Shown: one piece after another, positions 34,126 through 42,700 of the stretch | Numbering within the stretch: position 1 is the stretch's first letter | Layout: every line of letters starts with the position of its first letter | Source: Pseudomonas taeanensis MS-3 | GTDB taxonomy: Bacteria > Pseudomonadota > Gammaproteobacteria > Pseudomonadales > Pseudomonadaceae | DNA length: 64,000 nucleotides | Assembly: GCF_000498575.2 (NCBI RefSeq) | Contig: NZ_AWSQ01000004.1 | Coordinates: forward strand, 769,142 to 833,141 | Direction: 5' to 3' | Program-made: the position numbers and the translations under genes | Notes under the pieces: model-generated | Databases searched by the model: none | What the model saw: the letters and a program-made list of their open reading frames with translations, nothing else | What the model was told of the DNA's origin: nothing

Positions 34126-36081
34126 TCAGGTCCTGAATTCCGCCACCAAACCTTGCAGCTCGACACCCAAACGCGCCAGTTCGGCGCTGGAACTTGCAGT
34201 CTGTTCACTGGCACTGGCGCTCTGCTCGCCGATGTCACGCACCCGCGTGACGCTTTCGCTGATGCCGTCCGCCACCAAGCTCTGCTCTTCGGCGGCAGCG
34301 GCGATCTGTTGATTCATCTGCTCGATGGTACTCACCGCCTGGGTGATACGCCCCAAGGCATCGCCCGCCTGATCGGCCAGGGCGACGGTGCGCCGGGTCA
34401 ACTCGCGGCTGCTGTCCATCTGCTTCACCGCCCCCTGCGCCATGCACTGCAAGCTGGCGATCAGGCTTTCAATTTCTTCGGTCGAATCATGCGCACGCCG
34501 CGCCAGGGCGCGGACTTCATCGGCGACTACGGCAAAACCCCGCCCTTGCTCGCCGGCCCTGGCCGCTTCAATGGCGGCGTTGAGTGCTAATAGATTGGTC
34601 TGTTCGGCGACGCTACGAATCACCTCCAGCACACTGCCAATGCGCGTACTCTCCTGGTTCAGGGTCTGGATCGCGGCTGCCGACTGCTCCACCTCCACGG
34701 CCAAGTCACCGATCTGGCTGACCGCCTGCTGCACCAACTGGTTGCCCTGCTGGGCTTGCTGATCAGCGTTACGTGCCGCTAGGGAGGCTTGCTCGGCGCT
34801 TTGTGCCACCTCCTGCACCGTAACGGCCATCTGATGCATAGCGGTGGCCGTCTGCTCGGTCTCCAGCTTCTGCGTCTGTACCCCGGCGCTGGTTTGCGCG
34901 GTGATCGCCGACAGCTGCTCGGCAGCCGCAGCTATCTGGCTGACACCAACGCCGATGCGTCCGATCAAAGAGCGCAGGCTCAGGGTCATGCGCTGCATGG
35001 CGGCCATCAACTGACCCGGCTCATCGCGGCGATCCTGCGGCAGGTCCTGACTCAGATCGCCCTCGGCGATGCGTTGGGCGAAGGCCACGGCCTGGCGCAA
35101 GGGGGTGACGATCGAGCGGGAAATCAGCAACGCCGCCAGCAGCCCCAACACCACCGCCGCCCCGCCCATGACAGCGAGGGTGACCAAGCCGCGATCACTG
35201 GTCTCCTGCATGCTCTGCTCAGCACTGCGCTGCGCCGTCTCGGCCAGGTCGAACACAGCCTGCGCACGCTCGATCATCGCACCCTCCGTGGTGCGCTTCT
35301 GCGCGCTGATCTGCTGGTAATAGACGAAAGAGCGCTGGTACAGATCCAGCGACTGCAAGGCCTTCTCGATCGAGCCCTTCTGCTGCTCGTTGAGCCACAC
35401 AGTCAGGCTGCGCGCCACACCCTGCAGGTCCTCGGCGACGTAATTCCACTCCTCCAGGGCCTTGCTCGAACCGTCGATAATGTACAGGCTCTCCTGGCTA
35501 CGCAGATCAAGCATGCGCTTGCTCAAGCCAGACGCGGTCTCCGCAAGGGTCAGCGGGTCGCTACCGCTCAGGCGGTCACCCTGCAAACGCAGCTCGCGAA
35601 CCGCGTCGTACATGTCCAACTCGATCACTTCGAACTGATCCCGCGCCTCGCTGGCGGCATTGCCCATGTCCGTGCGGGCCTCGCGGGCCTTGTCCTGCAG
35701 ATCGACATAGCTGTCGAACTGACTCAGGTAGTCAGCCACTGCCTGGTTCATGGTCTGCAACCGCTTAAGCTCAGTCTGCGTGGCGCTCTGCCCCAGCAAG
35801 TCTTGCAGCGCCTGCACCTTTGCCAGGCTGTCACGTACCCGCGCGGCACTCTCTGCGGTGGGCTCGATGGCGAAACTACGCTCCAATCGACGCGCTTGGA
35901 GAATCTCCATGTTCACCGCCACCAGCTGACCAACCCGCTCATGGCCGCCCAATACGCCCTGGACCGCGATCGCGCCAGCGCCGGTCATGGCGGCGGTGAG
36001 CAACAGCACCAGGGCAAAACCAAGAGACAGTTTCTTGGCCACGGCCAGATCGCTAAACAGGCGGGCAGCAGACTGCAACAT
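34126..36081 (-). CDS. Methyl-accepting chemotaxis protein with a large periplasmic sensor
   Basis: 651-residue chemoreceptor. TM1 (about residues 12-35, LSLGFALVLLLTAAMTGAGAIAV), an all-helical periplasmic domain of about 240 residues (ILQARRLERSFAIEP... resembles the helical bimodular HBM sensor), TM2 (LVTLAVMGGAAVVLGLLAALL), HAMP, and the cytoplasmic signalling domain with tip EQTNLLALNAAIEAARAGEQGRGFAVVADEVR. There is no C-terminal methyltransferase-docking pentapeptide. HBM receptors bind organic acids or purines; the ligand here is unknown. ATG 36081 has GGAG upstream. Confidence 0.92.
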   Translation of the reverse strand: MLQSAARLFSDLAVAKKLSLGFALVLLLTAAMTGAGAIAVQGVLGGHERVGQLVAVNMEILQARRLERSFAIEPTAESAARVRDSLAKVQALQDLLGQSATQTELKRLQTMNQAVADYLSQFDSYVDLQDKAREARTDMGNAASEARDQFEVIELDMYDAVRELRLQGDRLSGSDPLTLAETASGLSKRMLDLRSQESLYIIDGSSKALEEWNYVAEDLQGVARSLTVWLNEQQKGSIEKALQSLDLYQRSFVYYQQISAQKRTTEGAMIERAQAVFDLAETAQRSAEQSMQETSDRGLVTLAVMGGAAVVLGLLAALLISRSIVTPLRQAVAFAQRIAEGDLSQDLPQDRRDEPGQLMAAMQRMTLSLRSLIGRIGVGVSQIAAAAEQLSAITAQTSAGVQTQKLETEQTATAMHQMAVTVQEVAQSAEQASLAARNADQQAQQGNQLVQQAVSQIGDLAVEVEQSAAAIQTLNQESTRIGSVLEVIRSVAEQTNLLALNAAIEAARAGEQGRGFAVVADEVRALARRAHDSTEEIESLIASLQCMAQGAVKQMDSSRELTRRTVALADQAGDALGRITQAVSTIEQMNQQIAAAAEEQSLVADGISESVTRVRDIGEQSASASEQTASSSAELARLGVELQGLVAEFRT

Positions 36082-36094
36082 AAAGACGACTCCA

Positions 36095-36102
36095 TTGTTG
36101 TT
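36095..36102 (-). promoter_or_regulatory. Hfq/Crc-type motif in the chemoreceptor leader
   Basis: AACAACAA (AAnAAnAA) on the coding strand, five bases before the GGAG ribosome site. The rest of the 36082-36355 gap shows no gene. Confidence 0.4.
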
Positions 36103-36355
36103 ATATGCCGCCGCTGCTCTGTGGCAGACGGATCGGCTGGCATGCCGGGAACGGCATCGAGATCTGAACCACAGACATTGGCAAACCCCGTGCCAGCTAT
36201 GCAGATCACTCCCAGAGCCTTTGGCGGGTAACGCCCTGCCTTGTGTCCTGCGCCACAACAAGGGGCGACGAAGCCCGCCAGTCGGCATATTTCCGCCTAA
36301 AACCTTCATCCGCACGGCGGGTTTTCGCCGTTAATGTGCCGCCAACTATTCGACC

Positions 36356-36392
36356 AAAACAAAAAAGGCGCACGTCCTTGCGGACGTGCGCC
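36356..36392 (-). terminator. Rho-independent terminator after the sodium-dependent transporter
   Basis: An 11-bp perfect stem (36367-36377 with 36382-36392) with a TTGC/GCAA loop is followed on the minus strand by six T residues and TGTTTTG. One of the two strongest intrinsic terminators in the window. Confidence 0.92.
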
Positions 36393-36423
36393 TCGGTATG
36401 GGAGTCGCTCGTTCCCCGCCAGG

Positions 36424-37884
36424 TCAGCGGTCGACCAGCGCCGACACCACCCGTGGCCGCAGCACCTCACCGAGAACGGCGAGCGCACCGATGGCGCCAG
36501 CGATCCAGTACCACTTGGCGATGGGATCAAAGCCCAACCAGCCGAGGGCATGCAGGAACACCATGGTGATCAGCACCGGGCAGACGTAACGCACCATGAA
36601 CAACCACAGGGCATAGCCCAGCGGCGGCAGGTTCAACTCGTCGCGCATGATCTCGCCGCGCAAGGCGTAACCGGCCAGCAGCACCAGGAATATCCCGCCG
36701 AGCGGCATCATCCAGCGCGAGGTCAGGTAATCCAACCAGTCGAAGAAGTTCTGCCCACCCGGCGTCCAGCCCGCCAACAGGTTGAACGAGAGCATCGCCA
36801 ACAGGCTGATAATCAGCAGCACCGCGCCCGCGCCCATCGCCGCCTTGAGCCGACTGATGCCGTGCTTCTCGTTGAGGTAGGCGACAGTCGCCTCGATCAT
36901 CGAGATCGCCGAGGTCAATGCGGCAATCGACACCATGGCGAAGAACAGCACGCCGAACAGGGTGCCGAACGGCATCTGCTGGAAGGCCAGCGGCAGGCTC
37001 ATGAAGATCAACCCCGGCCCTGCGCTTGGACTCATGCCGTTGGCGAAGATGATCGGGAAGATCGCCAGGCCGGCGAGCAGCGCCACGGCGGTGTCGGCGA
37101 AGGCGACCATGAAGGTGGTGCGGGTAATCGACTGACCATCGGGAATATAGGAGCCGTAAGTCAGAATCGCCCCAGAGGCCAGACTGAGGGTGAAGAAGGC
37201 ATGGCCCAGGGCCGCCAGCAGCGCCTCACCGGTGATCTTCGAGGCGTCGAAGCTGAACAGGAAATCGAAACCGGCGCCGAAGCTGCCACTGGTGAAGGCG
37301 TAGCCGACCAGCACCAACAGCATCAGCGCCAGGCCCGGCATCATCCAGCGCACTGCGCGCTCGATACCCTGCTGCACGCCCTTGGCCACGATCCACAGGG
37401 TCAGCAGCGCCACCAGCACGCTCCAACCGCCGAGCTGCCAAGGGTTGGCATTGTGCTCGCCGAACACCTGGCCCAGCGCATCGACGCTGGTCGCAGCCAG
37501 GGAGCCGTCGAGCATTTTCCAGGTATAAGCAAAGGCCCAACCCGCCACTACCACGTAGAAGCACAGGATCATGAAGCCGGCGAGCATTGCCATACCGCCA
37601 ACCGCCTTCCACAGCGGGTTGCCGTTGTTCTCCTTGACCACCCGGCCAATCGCATCAATTGGACTGCCACGGCCACGGCGCCCGAGGGCGATCTCGGTCA
37701 TCATCACCGGAATGCCGATGGCCAGGATGCAGGCCAGGTACATCAGCACGAAGGCGCCGCCGCCGTACTCACCGGTGATGTAGGGAAATTTCCAGATATT
37801 ACCCAGCCCCACTGCGGAGCCGGTTGCAGCAAGAATGAAGCCCCAGCGCGAGAGCCAGAGGTTCTTGGGTTTTTCACGGGTCAT
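36424..37884 (-). CDS. Sodium-dependent transporter (NSS/SNF family)
   Basis: 486-residue, about 11-12-helix neurotransmitter:sodium symporter. The N-terminal signature WGFILAATGSAVGLGNIWKFPYI carries the Na+ and substrate site of TM1; SLASGAILTYGSYIPD and SIAALTSAISMIEATVAYL correspond to TM6-TM8 sodium ligands. Bacterial NSS proteins import hydrophobic or aromatic amino acids. Lying next to maiA-fahA-hmgA-hpd, a tyrosine/phenylalanine substrate is likely (inference). It ends at a strong terminator. Confidence 0.93.
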   Translation of the reverse strand: MTREKPKNLWLSRWGFILAATGSAVGLGNIWKFPYITGEYGGGAFVLMYLACILAIGIPVMMTEIALGRRGRGSPIDAIGRVVKENNGNPLWKAVGGMAMLAGFMILCFYVVVAGWAFAYTWKMLDGSLAATSVDALGQVFGEHNANPWQLGGWSVLVALLTLWIVAKGVQQGIERAVRWMMPGLALMLLVLVGYAFTSGSFGAGFDFLFSFDASKITGEALLAALGHAFFTLSLASGAILTYGSYIPDGQSITRTTFMVAFADTAVALLAGLAIFPIIFANGMSPSAGPGLIFMSLPLAFQQMPFGTLFGVLFFAMVSIAALTSAISMIEATVAYLNEKHGISRLKAAMGAGAVLLIISLLAMLSFNLLAGWTPGGQNFFDWLDYLTSRWMMPLGGIFLVLLAGYALRGEIMRDELNLPPLGYALWLFMVRYVCPVLITMVFLHALGWLGFDPIAKWYWIAGAIGALAVLGEVLRPRVVSALVDR

Positions 37885-37895
37885 GCGTCACCTGT

Positions 37896-37903
37896 TTGTT
37901 TTT
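37896..37903 (-). promoter_or_regulatory. Hfq/Crc-type motif in the sodium-transporter leader
   Basis: AAAAACAA (AAnAAnAA) on the coding strand, followed by ACAGG, ending about a dozen bases before the transporter ATG. Confidence 0.45.
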
Positions 37904-37966
37904 ATCTGTGACGGGATCGAACCCGCCGCACTTGTGGTGCAGCGGAGTGAGCAAGGCGGATAAACC

Positions 37967-38608
37967 TTATTGGGCGTCGAGTTGCACTTCAGGAGCCGCC
38001 TGTTTAAAGGCTTCCAGGGCTTCACAACGCGCCGTCATAGCGAGAATGCGTGGATACGCAGAGAGGTCACAGTTAAAACGGCGCGCATTGTACACCTGGG
38101 GAACCAAACAGGCCTCCAGATAACCGGGCTGCTCGCCGAGCGACAGACGCCCGGCGAACATCGCCAGCCCCTGCTCCACCGCCGCCAAGCCACAGTGCAG
38201 CCAATGCTGATACCAGGCGTTCTTCGCCTCGTCGTCCACGCCCAACTCGCCGGACAAATACTGCAGCACGCGCAGGTTGTTCAGCGGGTGCACCTCGCAG
38301 GCAATATGCAGCGCCAGCGAACGCACCTGAGCGCGCAGCGCCGGTTCGGCCGGCAACAAGGTCGGTACCGGGAAGACTTCTTCGAGGTATTCGAGAATCG
38401 CCAGCGACTGGGCGATGTTCGCCTCACCGTCGACCAACAGCGGCACCAGCTGCTGAGGATTCAGTGCCTGGTATTCAGGCGCGTGCTGCTGGCCGCCATC
38501 CTTGACCAAGTGCACCGGCACCTGCCGGTAAGCCAGCGCCTTGAGGTTCAGCGCAATGCGCACCCGATAGGCGGCGCTGGAGCGCCAATAAGAATAAAGA
38601 GTCAGCAC
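37967..38608 (-). CDS. maiA: Maleylacetoacetate isomerase
   Basis: 213-residue zeta-class glutathione S-transferase converting maleylacetoacetate to fumarylacetoacetate in tyrosine breakdown. The motif YSYWRSSAAYRVRIALNLK (SSCxWRVRIAL-type, residues 4-22) is diagnostic, with LNPQQLVPLLVDG and the glutathione-site Q-S in NIAQSLAILEYL. The start is a GTG at 38608 preceded by AGGAGG; an overlapping ATG is out of frame. Confidence 0.94.
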   Translation of the reverse strand: MLTLYSYWRSSAAYRVRIALNLKALAYRQVPVHLVKDGGQQHAPEYQALNPQQLVPLLVDGEANIAQSLAILEYLEEVFPVPTLLPAEPALRAQVRSLALHIACEVHPLNNLRVLQYLSGELGVDDEAKNAWYQHWLHCGLAAVEQGLAMFAGRLSLGEQPGYLEACLVPQVYNARRFNCDLSAYPRILAMTARCEALEAFKQAAPEVQLDAQ

Positions 38609-38630
38609 ATGACCTCCTGTGGCTGGCGAT

Positions 38631-38692
38631 AGGATGGGTTGAGCGCAGCGATACCCATCACTGCGCTCAATGCGCCTCAATCCAGCCTACGG
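38631..38692. repeat. Intergenic repeat between fahA and maiA
   Basis: TAGGATGGGTTGAGCGCAG followed by its partial complement ending CCAGCCTAC. The core TGAGCGCAG/CTGCGCTCA (38640-38648, 38661-38669) pairs perfectly. Overlaps the fahA stop codon. Confidence 0.65.
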
Positions 38693-39670
38693 CTCATACT
38701 TTTCCACGACCTGATCGATGGCGCCGAAGATGCTCTTGTCGTGCGCATCGAACATCTCGATACGCACCCGGTCGCCAAACTTGAGGAACGGCGTCTGCGC
38801 CTCGCCGTGCTCGACCATCTCCAGCATGCGTTTCTCGGCCAGGCAGGAAGACCCGGCACTGCGGTCGTAGTTGGACACTGTGCCCGAACCGATGATGGTG
38901 CCGCTGCCCAGAGGTCGGCTTTTGGCGGCATGGGCCACCAGCGTGGGGAAGTTGAAGGTCATGTCGGTGCCGGCATCCGGCTGGCCGAACAACTGGCCAT
39001 TGATGTGCGACACCAGCGGCCGGTGCACCTTGCCGCCTGTCCAGCAGTCGCCCAGCTCGTCCGGGGTGACCGCCACCGGCGAGAAGCTCGACGACGGCTT
39101 GCTCTGGTAGAAACCGAAGCCCTTGGCCAGCTCACCGGGGATCAGGTTGCGCAGCGACACGTCGTTGACCAGCATCAGCAACTGGATGTGCTGCGCCGCC
39201 TCGGCCGGGGTGGCGCCCATCGGCACATCATCGGTGATCACCGCCAGCTCGGCTTCCAGGTCGATGCCCCAGGCCTCGTCGGCCATGCGGATCGGGCTGT
39301 GCGGCGGAATAAAGCAGTCGGAGCCGCCCTGGTACATCAGCGGGTCGTGCCAGAAGCTTTCCGGCATCTCGGCGCCACGCGCCTTGCGCACCAGTTCGAC
39401 GTGGTTGACGTAGGCGCTGCCATCGGCCCAGTGGAAGGCGCGCGGCAACGGGCTGTGGCAATCGGCCTGATCGAAGAGGAAGGAGTCTTCACAGAGCCCG
39501 TCATTCAGACGCTGGTAGGTGGCCTCCAGATGGGGACGTTTGACCGCCCAGTCGTCTAGGGCGATCTGCAGGGTGGCGGCGATCTGCGGGACTTTCACCG
39601 CGTGGCTCAAGTCGCGGGAGACCACGACCAGCACGCCATCACGGCCTTGATTCAACGATGCGAGTTTCAT
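38687..39670 (-). CDS. Fumarylacetoacetate hydrolase family protein
   Basis: 327-residue FAH-fold enzyme, expected to split fumarylacetoacetate to fumarate and acetoacetate. Visible are DLEAELAVITDDVPMG (metal-binding Glu), LVNDVSLRNLIPGELAKGFGFYQSKPSSS, and PLGSGTIIGSGTVSNYD. It is about 100 residues shorter than the HmgB of P. putida and P. aeruginosa and belongs to the shorter clade seen in Shewanella, Xanthomonas and Burkholderia. ATG 39670 (MKLASLNQGRDG) was chosen. Flanked by REP elements on both sides. Confidence 0.9.
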   Translation of the reverse strand: MKLASLNQGRDGVLVVVSRDLSHAVKVPQIAATLQIALDDWAVKRPHLEATYQRLNDGLCEDSFLFDQADCHSPLPRAFHWADGSAYVNHVELVRKARGAEMPESFWHDPLMYQGGSDCFIPPHSPIRMADEAWGIDLEAELAVITDDVPMGATPAEAAQHIQLLMLVNDVSLRNLIPGELAKGFGFYQSKPSSSFSPVAVTPDELGDCWTGGKVHRPLVSHINGQLFGQPDAGTDMTFNFPTLVAHAAKSRPLGSGTIIGSGTVSNYDRSAGSSCLAEKRMLEMVEHGEAQTPFLKFGDRVRIEMFDAHDKSIFGAIDQVVEKYEP

Positions 39671-39697
39671 AGACAGAGTTCCGTAAGTCAGCACAGG

Positions 39698-39769
39698 GTG
39701 TAGGAGCCAGCTTGCTGGCGATGCGCGTGCAGTTACATCCCGCAATCGCCAGTCAGCCGCCTGCTACAC
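39698..39769. repeat. REP-like element between hmgA and fahA
   Basis: GTGTAGGAGCCAGCTTGCTGGCGAT at the left and a complementary ATCGCCAGTCAGCCGCCTGCTACAC at the right form an imperfect palindrome. The left half equals the repeat at 22631. Confidence 0.8.
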
Positions 39770-39777
39770 GGAGGTGT

Positions 39778-40917
39778 TCAGCCTGGTTTACCCGGCGCGC
39801 GCCAGGAGTTCACGTATTCGGGGACATCGACTTGCGCGGCGGAGGGATCGATCTCCAGGGCGCGTCGGCTGTCGATCATCACTGCCACTTCCTCGACGAA
39901 GGTCGCCGGGCTTTCCTGGCTCTTCTTTAGCGCCTTGGGGTGCGGGCCATGGGGGAAGCCGCAGGGGTGCAGCGTGACCATTCCGGCCTCGATATTGTCG
40001 CGGCTGAAGAAGTTGCCACGGTGATAGAACAGCACTTCGTCGTAGTCGTCGTTGTTGTGGTAGAACGGCACCTTCAGCGCACCCGGGTCACTCTCCACCG
40101 GCCGTGGAGTGAAGGTGCAGACCACGAAGCCATTGGCGACAAAGGTGGTGTGCGCCGACGGCGGCAGGTGGTAGCGATGGCTCATCAGTGGGCGGATGTC
40201 GCGCCAGTTGAGGCGCACCACGGTGTTGTCGCCATGCCAGCCGACCACGTCCAGCGGGTTGTAGGGGTAAGTCACGGTGCTGACCTGGTTGCGCCGCTTG
40301 ATCCGTAGCTGCCAGGTGTTCTCGTCCTGCTGCGCCTTGAAGGCATCGTCCAGTTTCGGATGATCGAGCACCGCCGGGTCGAAGATCGCCTGCGGGCCCA
40401 GCAAGCCTTTGTCGGGTAGCTGATAGGCGCCATCGCTGCTCTCGATCAGCAGCATGAAGGTCGGTTCGCGGGTTTCGATGCGCCAGGCCGTACCACGCGG
40501 GATCACCAGATAATCGCCGTCGCGATACTCCAGATGACCGAAGTCACAATAGAAGTGCCCCGCCCCCTCATGGATAAACAGCAGGTCGTCGCCATCGGCG
40601 TTGCGCACCAGGTGGCGCATGGCGCCATGGGTACGCCACACGCGCAGCTGCATATCACTGTTGTGCAACGTCAGCGGCGCCTCCAGCGGACAATCGCGCT
40701 CGCTGGAAATATCGTTGAAGTTGAAGGCGTGCGGGCGCAACGGCCCCTGCCAGTCGATCCAGCCGGTGGGTGGATGCTTGTGATGCAGGTGCGCGGTGGG
40801 CCCGAAGAAGCCTTCGCGGCCCATCTCGCGCTCATAGGTGTCCTGGGGAAAGTCGCAGTGCGCCTGCCGCGAGCACTCGCCTTCACGCAGGGGGAAGCTG
40901 ATCCATTTGCGGCTCAT
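39778..40917 (-). CDS. hmgA: Homogentisate 1,2-dioxygenase
   Basis: 379-residue Fe(II) ring-cleavage dioxygenase producing maleylacetoacetate. Conserved parts: HNSDMQLRVWRT, DGDDLLFIHEGAGHFYCDFG, PRGTAWRI, and the iron site around FYHNNDDYDEVLFYHRG and TLHPCGFPHGPHP. It is shorter than the 430-residue HmgA of most pseudomonads and fits the alternate clade that pairs with the short FAH next door. ATG 40917 has GAGGAG upstream. Confidence 0.92.
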   Translation of the reverse strand: MSRKWISFPLREGECSRQAHCDFPQDTYEREMGREGFFGPTAHLHHKHPPTGWIDWQGPLRPHAFNFNDISSERDCPLEAPLTLHNSDMQLRVWRTHGAMRHLVRNADGDDLLFIHEGAGHFYCDFGHLEYRDGDYLVIPRGTAWRIETREPTFMLLIESSDGAYQLPDKGLLGPQAIFDPAVLDHPKLDDAFKAQQDENTWQLRIKRRNQVSTVTYPYNPLDVVGWHGDNTVVRLNWRDIRPLMSHRYHLPPSAHTTFVANGFVVCTFTPRPVESDPGALKVPFYHNNDDYDEVLFYHRGNFFSRDNIEAGMVTLHPCGFPHGPHPKALKKSQESPATFVEEVAVMIDSRRALEIDPSAAQVDVPEYVNSWRAPGKPG

Positions 40918-40947
40918 GCCGGTGTCTCCTCGATACGACGATATTCC

Positions 40948-41108
40948 GTAGGGTGGGTTAGGCGCCTCCACCGTGCGCAATCACACGACTGACTCTTACG
41001 CGCCGTAACCCACCACGATGTAGGCCGGGATTCGGCTGGGTGGGTTAAGCGCCGCCCGTGCACCGTGCCGGCCATAAGCTGCGTATATTGCGCCGCTAAC
41101 CACCCTAC
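40948..41108. repeat. Long intergenic repeat between hpd and hmgA
   Basis: Terminal inverted arms GTAGGGTGGGTTAG (40948) and CTAACCACCCTAC (ends 41108) differ by one G. Inside are further copies GTAACCCACCACGATGTAGG and GCTGGGTGGGTTAAGCGCC, so at least three units are arranged head to head. Confidence 0.75.
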
Positions 41109-41117
41109 GGTTTCGGC

Positions 41118-42200
41118 TCATTCGGCCTTGATAACACCGCGCTTGATCTGGTCTTCCTCGATGGACTCGAACAGCGCCTTGAAGTTGCCCTCGCCGAAAC
41201 CCTCATTGCCCTTGCGCTGGATGATCTCGAAGAAGATCGGGCCGATCACCGTATTGGTGAATATCTGCAACAGGATGCCGTCGTCACCTGGCGCACCATC
41301 GATCAGGATGTTCAGCTCGCGCAGCACATCGGTCGGCTCGCCGTGACCGGCGACGCGGGTGTCGACCTTGGCATAGTAGGTGTCCGGGGTTTTCATGAAG
41401 TCCACGCCGTTGGCGCGCAGCTTGCGCACCGTGTCGTAGATGTCTTCGCTGCTCAGGGCGATGTGCTGGATGCCTTCGCCGTGGTACTCGCGAATGAATT
41501 CCTCGATCTGCGACTTGTCGTCGGACGACTCGTTGATCGGGATGCGGATCTTGCCGCACGGCGCGGTCATGGCACGAGACAAGAGGCCGGTGAGCTTGCC
41601 TTCGATGTCGAAGTAGCGGATTTCGCGGAAGTTGGCGATGCGCTCGTAGAAGCCCGACCAGACATCCATCTGCCCACGCTTGACGTTGTGGGTCAGGTGA
41701 TCAAGCTCCATCAGGCCGACCGCATTGTCCTGCGGCGTACGCCCTGGGTAGTACTCGAAGTCGACATCGTAGATGCTCTTGTCGCCGTAGCGGTCGACCA
41801 GATACAGCAAGGAGCCGCCGATGCCCTCGACGCAGGGGATGTTCAGTTCGCCGAAGTTGGCGTGACTGCCGACCAGCTTGGCACCCTGGGCTTCGACGTA
41901 AGCGGCGGCCTGGGCCGCATTCTTCACCCGAAAGGCCATGGCGCAGGCGCTCGGGCCGTGCTTCAGACCGAACTCGCGCACGTGACCGGTGGGGCTGCCA
42001 TTGAGCACAAAGTTGATGTCGTTCTGCTGGAACAGGAAGACTTCCTTGGAACGGTGCTTGGCCGTTTCGGTGAAGCCCATGGCGGTGAACAGTTCACGCA
42101 GCTGCTGAATGCCCTCGGGCGTCGGCGCGGTGTATTCGACGAACTCGAAGCCGTCGGTACCAATAGGGTTGTGCTGTTCGATTTTAGTCACGGCGTTCAT
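41118..42200 (-). CDS. hpd: 4-hydroxyphenylpyruvate dioxygenase
   Basis: 360-residue Fe(II) dioxygenase making homogentisate from 4-hydroxyphenylpyruvate. Iron ligands and pocket: LMELDHLTHNVKRG (His), GIQHIALSSEDI (His), and FFEIIQRKGNEGFGEGNFKALFESIE (Glu and C-terminal gate helix). First gene in the direction hpd-hmgA-fahA-maiA; the gene gaps hold repeats, so separate or processed transcripts are possible. Confidence 0.96.
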   Translation of the reverse strand: MNAVTKIEQHNPIGTDGFEFVEYTAPTPEGIQQLRELFTAMGFTETAKHRSKEVFLFQQNDINFVLNGSPTGHVREFGLKHGPSACAMAFRVKNAAQAAAYVEAQGAKLVGSHANFGELNIPCVEGIGGSLLYLVDRYGDKSIYDVDFEYYPGRTPQDNAVGLMELDHLTHNVKRGQMDVWSGFYERIANFREIRYFDIEGKLTGLLSRAMTAPCGKIRIPINESSDDKSQIEEFIREYHGEGIQHIALSSEDIYDTVRKLRANGVDFMKTPDTYYAKVDTRVAGHGEPTDVLRELNILIDGAPGDDGILLQIFTNTVIGPIFFEIIQRKGNEGFGEGNFKALFESIEEDQIKRGVIKAE

Positions 42201-42700
42201 TCAGCCTCCTCGTTGTTGTTGTGGGCCTCGCCGCGACGCTCTTTTGCGGCGACTCGGATAACCTCATAACAACCCGCGCAGGACGCCTGAACAAGCGCCT
42301 TGGCCGAGCATCAAGCATGAGCCTAGCTGAGCATTCGGCAATTTTTCCTTACACCCCCTAAAAGCGTCGAAAGCCTCCAAGCCGCCGCCACCAGGGTGTA
42401 ACGATATATTTACAAAGCGGATCAAACAGCTGCCAGACGACTCCCCTTGAACGCCGAGGTATCGAGCGGAGTAAGAGCCAACGAGGCTCCAGCAGGCTCG
42501 CCATATAGCGACGTCACGCCTTATAGCCGATGAACGGTAAAGGCCGGGGGATGACGTAAGTCCCGCCGCGGCCGCTTCCGATCGAGGAGGAACCAATACG
42601 GTGCCCCTGTGCCCGACCACCGGCAGATCAAAAGACGTGGCCATGGACTATACGAAGGCATAGCGCCATCTTGCGCCGAGCACCCAGGGAGTGATTTGCC
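42201..42700. other. Intergenic region between hpd and the LuxR gene
   Basis: 500 bases without a supported gene. The coding strand of hpd carries AACAACAACGAGGAGG (see the Hfq/Crc site at 42213). I looked for a sigma-54 promoter and found only GG-N7-GC spacing, which does not fit. The other side holds the promoter for the LuxR-type gene. Confidence 0.5.
42213..42220 (-). promoter_or_regulatory. Hfq/Crc-type motif in the hpd leader
   Basis: AACAACAA (AAnAAnAA) precedes the GAGGAGG ribosome site by two bases. Tyrosine catabolism genes are reported catabolite-repression targets in pseudomonads. Confidence 0.55.

Noticed and set aside
34789..36231. A 480-codon plus-strand frame opposite the chemoreceptor
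   Set aside because: It mirrors the coding frame of a clear MCP; no family features or ribosome site.
42201..42420. Possible sigma-54 promoter before hpd
   Set aside because: Only GG-N7-GC spacing found; sigma-54 needs GG-N10-GC.
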